DNA of 64,000 bases from Microbotryomycetes sp. JL201 (GCA_033819885.1 JAQYUZ010000005.1:434001-498000); one strand, 5' to 3'; counted from the first letter of the stretch, positions 40,452 to 52,482 are shown. Made by a program: numbers and translations. The notes: generated by a model from the letters alone, not told the origin.

Positions 40452-41062
40452 ATTGCGATCGACTGGTGACGCTCGGCGACTGCTCGCGCTTTGATTTTCG
40501 GCAATCTTTTCTTTTCTTCTCGACGGCTCACAGAAAACACGGAAACCGAACAGAAAAAATGGAAGGGTCGGACTGTTTCTATTCTTTCACGGCGACAACA
40601 GCTGGTACGCTACATTTGGCGCACACGCACCAAGGATCCTGGGGATTTTTTTTTTTTTTTCGTTCTCAGGTTGCCTTTTTGCTTTTGTTAGTTGTGTGTA
40701 GCTTTTCTTCTGTTCTGTCCTTACTAGATATTGGCTTCCGTACGCAACTCGGTTGCTTTACTGCACAATCTCGTCGCCCGCAGCGATTTGGAGCCCTTGA
40801 AAGCGATGACCCGAAGCTTGTGAGCGAGCGTTGACGAGGCCTTGTTGTCGCGTCAGTCACACGCGCGCGCACGTGCATCTTTGCCAGCAGCGGCCGTGGG
40901 CGTCTTGGGCGGGGGCGCAGAGTGCCCCGTACGGTTATCGTCGTTGTCGCCTCGTTGTGGGCCCCGCAGCGCGCGCTCGTCGTGTCGGATCCGCAGCTCC
41001 AACCGCTCGTCAGACACGACAGCAGCACAGTTGCGCACCCGGCACAAGCTTCTGTCAGCACC
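40452..41062. other. Intergenic region, antizyme 3' end and next promoter
   Basis: No gene supported. It contains T-rich stretches around 40640..40720 and otherwise low-complexity frames. Confidence 0.5.
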
Positions 41063-42293
41063 ATGCAAGACTGGGTCAGCCACGCGACGGCGGCAATCGT
41101 GGACGACGGCGGTGGGGCCGAGCGGCTGCCGGCTGCGAGCAGTACGGCGTCATCCATCGCATCAGCAGCTGCATCTGCCGCACGTCGTCATTTGGACCAC
41201 TACATACCCTACGAGACGGCCACCACGTCACCCAGCATGCTGGCGCTCCTCATCGACGTCGTAGACGTTAAATTGCCCGCGAACTTGTCTCTCTTGCCGG
41301 CAATGTTTAGAACAATCGCGTTCCTGTGCGTCTTGCCCGTCATCGCATTGACAGTCGGAGACATTGTCGGCTGGGCAATCTTCAAACTCGTGCTCAGGCC
41401 ACTCGGATACGCCAGCACGTGAGTCTCACTCGCGGCATTCGCCGCCGAAAGAAGGTGACATATCTGGCCACGCTTTTCTTTTTTTGCACAGCGTCAGGTA
41501 CAAGGACCCAGAGCCCACTACTAAAGTCAGCTCATCAGCGTCCACCGTTGGCAGTGGCGTCAGGAACAAGCCTCGCTCCCGAGCCGTCGACAACCTCAAA
41601 GCAAGTGACTCTGGCGGTGGCGCTGCGGCGACCGGACACGGCAGGAAACGCCCGTCGTCACTGCCCGCTCCTTTGAGACGTGTCAGAGACTCTTCTCCGG
41701 ACTTGAATGCGTTCGAGCTGGACACGAGTGCTCTGAAGCAAGGCGACGGATCATCGAGGGACGGTTTCCGAAGTGGCGCAGATGACGACTCTGCGTCGTC
41801 AACAGCTCCTTCTCCCGTACTCAGCTACGAATCACTGTCACGTTCACCTTCGGCGTCACCGTCAAACTCTCCCCGTTCGCCAATGCTCGTCTTGCCAATG
41901 TCTCCCTCCACGTCTTCAACTCTGCCCAACGCTCAAAGCAGGTCGTCCCGTCCGAGACGACAAAGGTCGTTGTCCGAGACCTCAACAGGATCGTCCGTGT
42001 CTGCCGGGCTGCAACGGTTCAGAGCGCCCTCTGTCGGTTGGGAAGGCCCTTTGCTAGGCGGCGAAGACGGCTTGCTGAGTCCTGCTCGAAGTGATGACGA
42101 GGCGTTGGCCGCGTTCGGCGAACTCAAACCTCTTTCGTCTGAGCAACAACCTGCTAACACGGGGGACGATGACTTTGAAGCGCCGGACGATTCAAACGGC
42201 AACGACTTGGCGAACGGACTGAGGAAACGCAAACAAAGAGTCGCAGGCGCACCTAAACGAGGACCAAAGTTTGACTTTACTTCAATGGGGTAA
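41063..42293 (+). CDS. Unknown membrane protein with long Ser-rich tail
   Basis: Exons 41063..41418 and 41492..42293 give 385 residues. I do not recognise the family. Residues about 80-115 contain one or two hydrophobic segments (MFRTIAFLCVLPVIALTVGD, then IVGWAIFKLVLRPLGY), preceded by a short Ala/Ser-rich N-terminus without a clear signal peptide. The remaining 265 residues are Ser/Pro/Asp-rich with runs such as SPSASPSNSPRSP, and end in basic RKRKQRVAGAPKRGPKF. It looks like a tail-exposed organelle or ER membrane protein with a phosphorylated disordered domain. Confidence 0.75.
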
Positions 42294-43010
42294 AGCTCGC
42301 GCCCTCTCTTTCTGCTTCGTTTCAAGAGGAGGATTCTACGTGGCATTCAGGACGATGATACTGTTCTCATGGTTTCGTCGACCTGTACTCTCTCGTTTTT
42401 CTTGGTTTTCATTCAGGTGCCGTCCGCCTTGTCTTTCAGTTGCTCTGTTTCTCCGCTTTCTTTGTCCATGTTGTAGCTTTGCCTGGTTTGAACTCGGTCT
42501 TGGTCTTGTTCTCCGTGCGTAGAATGCCCCGTCAGTAATTTCCGACAATTTCTTCAGATTCCGTTCTTTTGAAACCACAGAAAATGCATTCATAGCCTTC
42601 TTTCCCCTGGGCTTGAGACAGAGGTGTGAGAGGGAGAAACACCTCACAAATGTCGAGCGACTCGAAACACTAATGACAACAAAAACTCGACCCTCCGTTA
42701 CGTGTCCCGAACCAAAGATACCAAAAAATCACACAACAAAAGGACAGGACCTTGATTCCCGCTAGATTCCCACAAACGTTTTTCTCAGAAACGTAAAAAG
42801 TTGCCTACAATCATCTGAAAGAGGACGAGCGCGCGCGCGCGCGCAATTCGTTAGCAAGAACAGCAAAAAGCCTCCGAAAAAACGGGGTGGACCAGATTCA
42901 AGACATTATGGGTCTGCTTTCAAACAGAACGTACAGAAGGTATAGCATAACTGTCTCTCCTGATTGTGAACGAGAAACAACACTGTGAGAGCAAAGCGCA
43001 TGTCAAAAAG
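42294..43010. other. Convergent intergenic region of 0.7 kb
   Basis: This lies between two convergent stops and should hold both 3' ends. It is A/T-rich in parts and contains a (GC)8 run at 42829..42844. No coding potential is seen. Confidence 0.55.
42829..42844. repeat. (GC)8 dinucleotide repeat
   Basis: Eight uninterrupted GC dinucleotides in intergenic DNA, a small microsatellite able to form Z-DNA. Confidence 0.9.
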
Positions 43011-45344
43011 TCAAGTAAACTCGGAGCGGAGGCCCCGCTCATAAACACCTACGTTAATTTTCGCCTCTTCGATCAATTTTTTCAATTTGTCATTCTTGTC
43101 GGCCTTGTCTGTAGTCGCCGTCGTTCCGGCAGCGCCACTTGCGGCAGCAACCGTCGAAACGGACTGGTTTGTCGCGTCTTTGGACGGCGAGTTCTTCTTG
43201 TTGGCACTTGCCATGGCGGCAGCCAACTTTTTGCGTTTCTTTGACAGAACGCTTTGATTAATCAAGACGCACGACGTCAAGACTGCTTTCTGGCCGGCAT
43301 CGAAAGCAATCTGGCAAGCAGGGAGACCGGAGCATCCGTCAAGCCCCGTGTACAATCACTGCGGTCGAGGCAGCTCACATTTCCGTATTTCTCCCAGTAG
43401 TTGACGGCACTTTCTTCTGCCATGAGCTCATAGATTGCCAATTTGCCTCCTTGCAAATGCTCAATTGGCACGCCGACTGTTTTAAGATGTGGCTGTCAGA
43501 ACCGAAATTCACATGTGCACCGCTGAGGCAAGGCTCTGGCAATGCTCACCTAGCGCTGCAAATTCCTTGTTGCCCTTGTAGATCTCGCCCGTCCGACGCC
43601 ACAGGCAAGACGGGATGCCCATAGAAGAAAACACGCCTGGCTCATACCCGTGATCAAATGCAGCACTACGCTACAAGGGAGCCAAGACTCACGGTCATAG
43701 TCGAGCAAGAGGCGCTCGAATGCTTCTTCAATAAATACAAGGTCGAGATCGGTTAAACTGGACGCAATCGCCTGGATCAAATGGAGACGTCAGCGTGAGC
43801 CATTCGTCCCGACAACCTGACCACGTACCCTGAATGCCGGTCGGAACTCTGACAAGGTTTGCAACGTCCTCTGTCGGGAATTTGCCGACATGCTGGACAT
43901 GACGCGAGAATATGTCAATCGCCTGCATATATCATAGCGAACTCATTTACGGTAAGCTCACTTGTCTGCCATCCACTTCATCAATCTTGTATATCCAGCA
44001 ACGTGATTGTATGGCCGCAATAGGCCTGCCTCGAATTTGGCATGAATGACACGAGCGAGTCGGTCAGAACGTGAGCCGTCCTTCTGATCAGCAGCCGTGA
44101 GCAAGAACCTCTCGGTCCTAGAGACGTTCAGAAACAGCTTTGAGTCGGTTTGCGCCCGCGGCGTTGGATTGGTCCTCGACTCACTTGTTGACGGGACTGC
44201 CTGGCGCAGACATCCCTTCACCTCTCGACGGCGCGCCACTCGTGTCGGCTCGACTCGTCGTCGTCGCCTTTGCGTCCCCTTTATTCCCGTCGACTTTGGA
44301 GGCGTCGCCGAGAACGTCGCTCGTTGATTGCAGCAGTTGTTTCGTCGTCCCGCTTGACGATGGCTGAGCAAAATCGTTCTGAGGGTCGCTCAGGTATGGA
44401 GGATCATTAAGGGATTGCAGGAATTCGCTGCAATCCGATGGGACGAATGAGAATCGTCAATACCGAGATGCTGAACGGTCCAATCCGAAAGCGATGCGCA
44501 CCTCAGTCCTAGACCTGAAAACTCGCTCGAGGGTTCCATCGTCATGTCCAAGCCTAAACCGGCTCCCATGCCACCTTGACCGCTGGCCAGGTCGAGCTGT
44601 ACGGACCAAGCGTCACCGACTGCCTTGAGTGACCGCAAGTGATGAGCTCACCATTGCCAAGTTAAAGTTGTTGTCGAAAAGTGACGGCGCGTTATTGTTT
44701 GCGCCAGTGCTGGTTGTGTTGCCATTGCTGTTGTTGACTCCATACGAGTCGACCTGGTTTGCAGCCGTGGTGAAAGCCGGGACATGAGCCGGCACAGGTG
44801 GAGCCGTGGCGGCCGAGAAGAGCGACATAGCCTGAGAGGAGACGGCGGATGGTGACTGTTGTTGCTGATGTTGCTGATGTATCTGGTGTGCGGTGAGAGC
44901 GTCGAGTCCGAGCAAGTTTGTGTTTGCAGTGAGGGAAGGGTGCAAGACGGTCGTTGCTGTCGAGCCATCGAGCGAGAGCGTGTTGCCGAGACGCGTGTGC
45001 TGCTGCTGTTGACCTTCTGACGATGCTGCTGCTGCTGCTGTTGCTGCTGCTGAGGGTGGAGGCGGCGTGCCATTGTGGCTTGCGAGCGTTTCGAGCGGTT
45101 CATCGCGGCACAAGTGGGCAATGTCGCGCTTGATGCACCTGCCGCAGGGTCTACCTGCATCACAGCTCATGTGCGAGCGTCTGCAAAACTTGCATGCTTC
45201 TGCCACCTTTGAGCGACGCTGTTTCTTTGCCGGACGCGTGACCGGGGCACCGCTCGTCGAAACTGACGTTGAGGCCGTCGCAGACGGGTCCATCGTCGTT
45301 GTGTTGTCGTTGTAAGACGTGCTCGCCTGAGCGTGGTACGCCAT
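43011..45344 (-). CDS. ERT1: ERT1/RDS2-like Zn2Cys6 regulator with PAS domain
   Basis: Nine exons (44652..45344, 44502..44596, 44185..44427, 43962..44117, 43829..43922, 43693..43771, 43550..43636, 43379..43476, 43011..43310) give 614 residues. The zinc cluster is KVAEACKFCRRSHMSCDAG then RPCGRCIKRDIAHLCRDE, the ERT1/RDS2 form. The C-terminal half follows ERT1 closely: TERFLLTAADQKDGSRSDRL, RTLQTLSEFRPAFRAIASSL, VFIEEAFERLLLDYDRVF, RRTGEIYKGNKEFAALVG and LAIYELMAEESAVNYWEKYG, covering the PAS domain. Such factors regulate gluconeogenesis and growth on non-fermentable carbon. The first exon has poly-Ala and poly-Gln runs. The stop-proximal part is Lys/Ala-rich, longer than usual. It diverges from SNAPC3 with 137 bp between starts. 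Confidence 0.92.
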
Positions 45345-45481
45345 GCGGGCACGAGATGCCCGGAGTGTGTAGCAGCCGAGCAAAGAAGCTTCGTCGACTT
45401 TCCCCCACATTGGTCTTTGCTCTTGTCCATCACGGCTCATCCGCCGAGGCAAGAGCTTTGAAACGGTCGCAGGAACAGTGG

Positions 45482-47727
45482 ATGACAAACGGCAATGTGT
45501 CGACTGCAACTGCTGCCGATGACGGACCGTCGGCTTTGATCGCCTCGGGCCAGCCTCAAGCCGTCGCAGACAAGCTCGGCCCGGCCACAGCACATGTCGA
45601 ACCTCTCGAGTTTGTCAAGACAGCTCACGAGACCCTCGCGCGAGTCGAGGCCAAAGTCCGGCAGCTCAGGAACGAGCTTGAGCTCTGTACTGATCAGGAG
45701 CAGGTCAAGGACAGGTGCAGGTTAGTGTCACAGTCCGCCTGCACGATTCCTTCATGGCAGAGCATCTGACGTTTTACGGAAACGACGCGCGCATTTGTCG
45801 CCTTTTGGGCCCTTCAGCGTATCGGACCTGCATGACGAGCTGGCTTCGATCCACAAAGACTCTGTTCTGATGCGGGAACTTGGGCGTTGGCAAGCTTATC
45901 GCACGTTCAATGAGCTTCCAAAACGCGAACACGGCCAAGCGCTCGTCTCGGGTCTGCCACCGCCACCAGAAGAGCTGCCCACTGTGCAGGCGAATCCCAG
46001 AAAGCGCAGGCGAAATGACGGATCCGCAACAGATGGCGATCAAGACGAAGGTGGAGAGCAAGAAGACCAAGGAGGTGCAGTACGTGCTGCAAAGGTATTG
46101 GATCCACAAGAAGTTCTCGCTGGCGACAGAGTGATTGCGCTCGCCAAGGAACGAGACGCAATCAAGCTACGCATCATGAGGTAGCCACTGGACGATCGCT
46201 CTTACTGCATTTCAGAAGGGCGACTGACCCCTCATTTTTTTTTGTTTCTCGCAGCAACCTTGACAATTCGGCTTTTGCCACACGCACGCGACTTCTCGAC
46301 ATGAATCTGTTGACGGCGCTCGTGAGTGATTACGTCCAGGAATCTGCAAATACATTTCTTCACATTCATTCCATGTTGCCTTCCGGTAGACGTACTCGAG
46401 CCCCGCTCCGCCAATCACGGCCGGCGATCAACTCGTTACACCGACTTCCCCAACGAAACCTTTCTCAGAGCTATTATATACGATTACCGTACAACCCGTC
46501 TCTCAACCAAAACGAAGAAGCGGCAAAGTAGCACAGCTCCGGATGCACACAATGCACGTACTCGCCAGCACAACGCTGTGGGAAATCAAGCTCGCTTTGA
46601 CTGAGCAAGTTTGCAGGACCCTTGTGCCGAAAGCAGAGTGGTTGGGCACGGTTGACGGTCTCGCGAGTACCGGCGTTGGGTATGAGCGAGACCAAATCGG
46701 TGGTGAGGACGTTGACGACGACGACCGTGGTGGTGAACAAGACGATGCGAGTGAGACTTCAGAAAGCTCGAGCACGATTGACCCAGATGCCAGGTCGGAC
46801 AAGTCATCAGAATCTCGTCAAGCCAGTTTGAAACGTCCTACGACGAGATGGGTTGGACGTAGCAAGACATTGCAACCGGCAGACGTCGTTTGGACGGAAG
46901 AAGCAAGCGAGATGGGCAGCGTCTTCATGATTGAGAATGCTTTATACGCTGACGGTAGGGACAAGGTGCAAAATTACAGTCTGTGAGCATCTCGTACAAG
47001 AAAAGCCTTCCTCGCGCGTTTCGAGATTGACTCTTGTCTTGCCAGTCTCCTCGAATCGCTTTTTGACAAAGTCGACTGGACATCTGCACACCCGAGCGCC
47101 ACTCGCAAGCGCAGAGAATCGACGACGTCGGTTTCCTCGTCGAATGATGACGAAGACGTCGCTTCGAGACGTCCACCGTACACGGCGGGGCCGTCGATGC
47201 AAGAAACGAGGATCGGAGACATTGTAGTCAGGATTGGCCAGCCATACTGGTTCATGCATGACGGCGACTGTGAACATGTCTTGACGATTGACGAGATCCG
47301 GTGTGTTGCTGCCAGAAACTAACTCGTACACCCAAGCACAAAACTGAGTTTGGCCGGCAGGTTGACGCACCCGGCCGATCCCGAGCCGCGATGCGCGACC
47401 GACTCCGCAAGCTGGTCGACGGCCCCGTACCCAATTTCGGTTTTTTCGAGTCGGTCGAATTTCGAGGAGGACGTGCCGACCTGCACAATCTGCTCAGCCG
47501 CGAAAGCCGTGCTCGTGACGATTGATGACGAATTGGCGGGTGAGAGTCCGGCGCCGTTGTGCCGCAAATGTTTCGACTTTTTGCATGGACATGAGCAGGA
47601 TGAAATCGAGGAGGCGAGCGAGATTGGCTCGGACGACGACGAGGAGCGACAAATTCGACAGATGCGTGGCAGGAAGCAAGCGCGTCAGAGGTATAGCGTT
47701 GTTCCGCTCGTACAAATGAAGAGTTAG
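45482..47727 (+). CDS. SNAPC3: snRNA-activating protein complex subunit 3 (SNAPC3/SNAP50)
   Basis: Exons 45482..45720, 45818..46180, 46255..46321, 46390..46982, 47046..47300 and 47361..47727 give 627 residues. SNAPc binds the proximal sequence element of snRNA promoters for Pol II and Pol III. The C-terminal domain has the family pattern: LYTITVQPVSQPKRR, HVLASTTLWEIKLAL, GSVFMIENALYADGR, GQPYWFMHDGDCEHVLTIDE and zinc ligands in CTIC and CRKCFDFLH. The N-terminal 200 residues are helical (VKTAHETLARVEAKVRQLRN) and then acidic, less conserved. The first exons were assigned by splice phase and continuity. It converges with SWS1 (108 bp). Confidence 0.88.
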
Positions 47728-47835
47728 AGACAACAGTTAGAGCTTGCGAATGGCACGTCATTGTTGTTGTGGTGTCTTCCTTGCAATCTTCGCCTCCTCT
47801 TTGTCAAATGCCGATGTTCAGAGCGAGTGGCCTAG

Positions 47836-48675
47836 TTACACTGAGGTCGAGTTGTCCGTTGCGGTCACTACACGACGGAAATTGTCACTCCAGGCGGCGA
47901 CCCATTTCAGTCCGAGATCTGTCTTGGTTGTGCAATGATCGAGAGCGCGAGCAAGGTGAGCAGCGAGCAGGTGTTTGCACTGGCGCGTACGAGTGAGGGC
48001 ATGTCAGCCTAGACTGTGTCTGTGTGCTGTTTGAAGCGCAGCAGCGACTGACGATAACAGCATTGTCCATTCTGAGAACACTGTGAGCGAACGCTGGGCA
48101 AGGACAGTAGCCGAGCTGGGCAGTGTACTGAGCTGGGTCGGTTGCTGCCCCAGCCTCTGAACGCGGCATATGGACTGTGTACGCCAAGCTCGGGCTCGAA
48201 GCCGCTGCGACTTGGTACAGGTACCGGCCCGAGGGCAAGTGAATGCAAGCGACTTGCCAAGGCGATCGAGCTGATCAGTCACAAGCCCAGGCAGGCGCAC
48301 AGAAAGCTCACCTTCACCCTTGTCGACCAAATCTAGCGCGTCGAGGACGGTGTTTGTGGTGCAAATGAGCGCGAGCGTCTTCCAGTCGTCATCGGTCGCG
48401 CGCTGGCGACTGCGGATAGTAGCGAAGCAGCCATCGAGCACGAGCGAGAGCTGCACCGTCGCAGGCAGCATCCATGCACCAGCGAGCACTGTCGCAAATT
48501 TCGGTGGCAGGGCATGCCCGCAGAAAGGCGGAAGATAGGCGGGCCGCCGAGCTGCGCTTTCAATTTGAGCACGTGCCATTTGTTTGTACGGCGACAACCT
48601 CGTCGTGTGACAGTCAAAAGCTGTCTTGACAGTCGATACTCGAACATTGTCCGCATCCTGACCACTTCCGGACAT
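47836..48675 (-). CDS. SWS1: SWIM-type zinc finger protein, SWS1/ZSWIM7-like
   Basis: Exons 48312..48675, 48053..48270 and 47836..47979 give 241 residues. The SWIM motif is split by the last intron: CPCPAFAHSVLRMDNAVI then CKHLLAAHLARAL, i.e. CxCxnCxH, with the ZSWIM7-typical flanks YLYQVAAASSPSLAYTVH and YCPCPAF. The N-terminal part (TLALICTTNTVLDALDLVDK) fits the helix before the SWIM domain. SWS1 is the conserved core of the Shu complex, which promotes RAD51 filament assembly in homologous recombination. The start codon is only 77 bp from that of PPG1 on the opposite strand. Confidence 0.87.
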
Positions 48676-48752
48676 CGGCCCGTGCGCGCCGGGCCACCGC
48701 TGCCTGACGACGACGACGAGGACGTAGAGGACGACGAGAGGGGCGCACGAGC
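48676..48752. promoter_or_regulatory. 77-bp divergent promoter between SWS1 and PPG1
   Basis: The two start codons face away from each other with only 77 bp between them, so transcription start sites must overlap or lie inside the neighbouring leader or coding sequence. No TATA box is visible. Confidence 0.7.
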
Positions 48753-50262
48753 ATGCTTGATCTCGATGGCGCGATCGCGACGTTGTTGCGCAAACGCTTG
48801 CTCGCAGAGTCGCTAGTCAAAGAGATCTGCGAAAAGACAAAGGAGCTGCTCATGCGAGAGAGCAACGTTGTACACATCTCTGCACCTGTCACAGTTGTAG
48901 GAGACATTCATGGGTGAGTCACTGGCGACCAGGGCCTGTTGGCGGACTGCACTGGGCGAGATTCGCTCGTTCTGCCCGACTAGGCGAACAGTCGCACAGG
49001 CATCGACACGACTGCACAGCATGTCCCCGACCGCTACAGCATTGTACTAATTCTCCTGGGGTATCTGTCCCTGTAGGCAATTCTATGATCTCATCGAGAT
49101 CTTCCGAATCGGCGGCTACTCGCCACACACAAACTACCTCTTCCTCGGAGACTACGTCGACAGAGGCTTGTTCTCTGTAGAGACAATATCTCTATTAACT
49201 TGCCTCAAACTGAGGTACCCAGATCGTGTGCAACTCATCCGAGGCAACCACGAAAGCAGAGCAGTCACGCAGGTCAGCCTGAACTGAAACCGACAATCGA
49301 CGCACCCTGACCCGGCGCCTTTATCACCCTCCTTTCTCAACAGACATACGGCTTTTACTCTGAATGCGTGCGCAAATACGGCAACTCGAATGTGTGGACG
49401 TACTTTACAGACATGTTTGACTTTTTGACGCTCTCGGTCGTCATTGACGATCAAATATTCTGCGTCCACGGAGGTACGTCTTCTCGCGCAAGCTTCTATC
49501 ATGCACCTGGCCCGAAACTGACGCCGAAGCATGCAACAGGCCTGTCCCCTTCTGTGCACACGCTGGATCAGATCAGAATCATTGACAGATTTCGAGGTGA
49601 GAGCGCGCTCTTGATACAAGCTTGTGAAGCTTGCGCTCAATCCCGAATCTGACACATTGATGCAGAAATTCCACACGAGGGGCCAATGGCAGACCTCGTG
49701 TGGTCAGATCCTGACCCAGACAAAGAAGAGTTTGCCATCTCGCCAAGGTTCGTCGCCTCCTACTTTCCTTCAAGTCGCTCTCTCCAGCTCAACGCAGTTG
49801 ACTCGCTCAAATATATTTGTTCCGTTTGCAACAGAGGAGCAGGCTACACGTTTGGCGCCCAAGTTGTCAAACATTTCCTAGAATTAAACTCGATGTCTCA
49901 CATCCTTCGAGCTCACCAACTATGCATGGAAGGTTTTTCAGTTCTTTACGACGACAAACTGTCGACTGTTTGGTCTGCTCCAAACTATTGTTACCGATGT
50001 GGTAACATGGCGAGCATTCTAGAAGTTGGACCGGGCGGGGAGAAACACTTTAACGTGTTTGACGCGGCACCAGAAAATGAGAGAGACGGGCCGAACCAAC
50101 AACAACAACAGCAGCAGCAGCAGCAAGGGCTGGGCGGACAAGGTCCAGGAGGGTCTGTCCATAACGTGAGTGTCTCTTTGAACTGTGATATCTGCGTTTG
50201 ATTAGCCTGAATTTTGATGTGTCGGAAACTTGGTTATTCAGCAAATCGAGTACTTTCTATAA
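48753..50262 (+). CDS. PPG1: PP2A-family Ser/Thr phosphatase PPG1
   Basis: Exons 48753..48913, 49077..49272, 49344..49473, 49540..49596, 49666..49747, 49835..50165 and 50242..50262 give 325 residues. Motifs: [74 protein letters not shown] and [33 protein letters not shown] and NTNYLFLG-type wording match PPG1 rather than PP4 or SIT4. The last exon (21 nt) encodes QIEYFL, the PP2A-type carboxymethylated tail. PPG1 works in glycogen metabolism and, in yeast, with the Far complex. A 10-residue Gln run sits just before the tail, where other members are short. Confidence 0.94.
50097..50126 (+). repeat. CAA/CAG trinucleotide run encoding ten glutamines
   Basis: A run of CAA and CAG codons in the PPG1 gene encodes ten consecutive Gln between the catalytic core and the C-terminal QIEYFL. 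Confidence 0.9.
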
Positions 50263-50767
50263 CGAATGTTCAGGAGCATTCGTCAATGGCAAGGCGTCAT
50301 TGGTCCGCCCGCCGTCGATCCCTCTAAGCTTCCCGGACAAGTTTGTATCAATCCAACTAGAATCGTGCGCACGCTTCCTCAGTGAAATTGTTGTAACGGA
50401 AAAAGAAAATCATTGCACGAGAACGGGTTTGGAGTTCGGCCGTTTTCGTCAGATGAAAGATTAGGGCAAAGTGACTGCAATGCAACACGCGCGCGAAGAT
50501 GCGGTCTATTAGACGAAATCATACTGCCTGTTTGCAGAGAGATCCCTTGGTTAAAATTGCAGCAACACAACTTTGGCAGTCAAGAGCCCAAAGACTTACA
50601 GGTCATCTCTCGCTGGTGCAGAAGGTGACGCAAACACGTGTTTCCTGCGGTGATGTTTAGAAGAGTAAAAGCCACGATTTGTCAGCAATCAACCAATACG
50701 AGATCGCGCTGGGTGGCACGGCGAGAAAAACAGCCAGGTCGTTCTCAGATTGCGCCACTGCGCAAGC
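50263..50767. other. Convergent intergenic region PPG1/CDK11
   Basis: A 505-bp gap between facing stop codons. No gene or RNA element recognised. Confidence 0.5.
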
Positions 50768-52482
50768 TCACTTTTCCCCGTTCGCGACCGAAGGAAAGCT
50801 GGCAAACAAATCTGGATGCTTCGGCAATGGACTCTCTTGGAAGTAAGGATGTTTGAGAGCTTGTTCGGCCGTCAAGCGTTTGTCGGGGTCGTAAGTAAGC
50901 AAGCCTTGCAAAAGGTCAAGACCATGTTGTGTCAGGTACCGGAACGTCTGTCGAAGAGTCGAGAATCTGGTCAAAATGAAACGCAATGTTCAGCAAACCC
51001 GGACCTCTGATCTGGCGCTAGGAGAAATCGACTTGCGGTTGAGCACTTGTCAAGTTGAAGGATTTCACGTTTGGCAATTTCGTGAACCCTGGCCACATTT
51101 CCTCTGTCGGTCGTCCTAATAACTTGAATATCTGTGACATGCCGACGCGATCAGCTAGATCCACAGACGAGGGCTTCGGACAGTACAGGGCGTGCCTTGG
51201 ACACTTGATCAATTTCGCCCTTGCCGGGCAGCAGAGGTTCTTTCAGTATGAGCTCTCCAAAAATGCAGCCGATAGACCACATGTCGACGGCCGTTGAGTA
51301 CTCGGTCGCTCCAAACAGTAATTCCGGAGCTCTGAAAGTAACATTGTCAGATACACCACGGCGAGATCGATGCGAGACCAGCATTCTAAAAGCCCACCTG
51401 TACCACAAAGTGACAACCAATTGCGTCATGTCTCCCAGCGGATCACCATACGTTCGTGCCAGGCCAAAGTCTGCGACCTTGATCTGACCTCTGTTGTTCA
51501 TCAACAGATTGCTCGTTTTGAGGTCTCGATGAACGATCCAGTTGTCGTGACACAATGCCATGGCAGACAACAGCTGCATCATGAGCGTTTTGATTTCGGA
51601 CGCGAGGAACGGTGTCGGCATTGTTGACAGTAGCGTCTTGAGGTCGTGTTCGACGAAATCCATGACGATAAAGACTCTGTACAACCGAGCGTTAACGCCA
51701 TTGTCTATATCTTTGGCCAGAACGAGATGTAACTTACTGCGTCAACGTGTCTCCAACGACAATCTCCCGAACCCGGACAATGTTTTCGTGGTTGCAGACC
51801 ATGAGAGTTTGAATCTCTCGTAAGCTCGTTATCGGGAATCCGTTCTTTTCCTTGTCCATTTTGATTTTTTTGAGCGCGACAATGTCACCTGTCGTCTTGC
51901 AGCGAGCTCGGAAGACGATTCCGTAGCTGCCCTCCTCGATTTCGTTGAGGCGCTGCGAGAGATGCAAAGCACGGTATGAAGCACAGTCAGCTGCCGTCGA
52001 CCAACCTAGGGGCCATTCTTGCACAAGAACAAAGCAGGCTGACCTCGTAATTGTATACTGAACGACAGCTCTGTAATGGCGGGTGAGCGCTTCTGCCCCT
52101 CAGTGCTCTTCTCGTCGGCGCGCGCCCGCTTGTTCTCGTCGTTCTCTCGGCATCTGCTGCTGAGAGAGAATGCTCCCTTGACGTCGCCCTCGAAGACGCT
52201 GCAGAGTCGATCGCGCCGCGGTCGGATGCTCCTGCTACCTTTCCAAGCCGTTTCTCGCGTTCCAAACGAGCAGCAAGCTTTTGTTGGCGCTTCTGTTGCT
52301 TTTGTTGCTCATGATCATCGTCGCTGGCGTCGTCCCACTTTGATTTCTTGCGAGGCGGCGGACGATCAGCCGCCGGCGCAGCTGTACGACAACGCGCAGG
52401 GTGACTCAGCTCTGTTGACCTTGCCCTTCTTCATGGTCTACTCGGACGCACCACTCGGAGATGGAAGCTGATCTGCATGCAT
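50768..52482 (-). CDS. CDK11 (PITSLRE) cyclin-dependent kinase
   Basis: Exons 52452..52482, 52044..52381, 51738..51952, 51398..51676, 51205..51331, 51033..51131 and about 50768..50966 give about 430 residues. The kinase domain starts [20 protein letters not shown]. It contains VALKKIKM, the namesake [51 protein letters not shown] and [22 protein letters not shown]11 with cyclin L acts in pre-mRNA splicing and transcription. The short N-terminus ([17 protein letters not shown], then basic and Gln-rich) resembles the CDK11 leader but is much shorter than in animals. The join near 51.0 kb is unsettled: extension to STLRQTF would need a phase that no GT donor provides; an acceptor before [13 protein letters not shown] is in phase. 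Confidence 0.92.

Noticed and set aside
42829-42844. (GC)8 run as a possible functional element
   Set aside because: A short microsatellite in a convergent intergenic gap; no other signal around it.
45818-46180. First thought to be a SAGA Sgf29-like protein
   Set aside because: The downstream exons carry the SNAPC3 zinc domain in phase, and no tudor motif appears.
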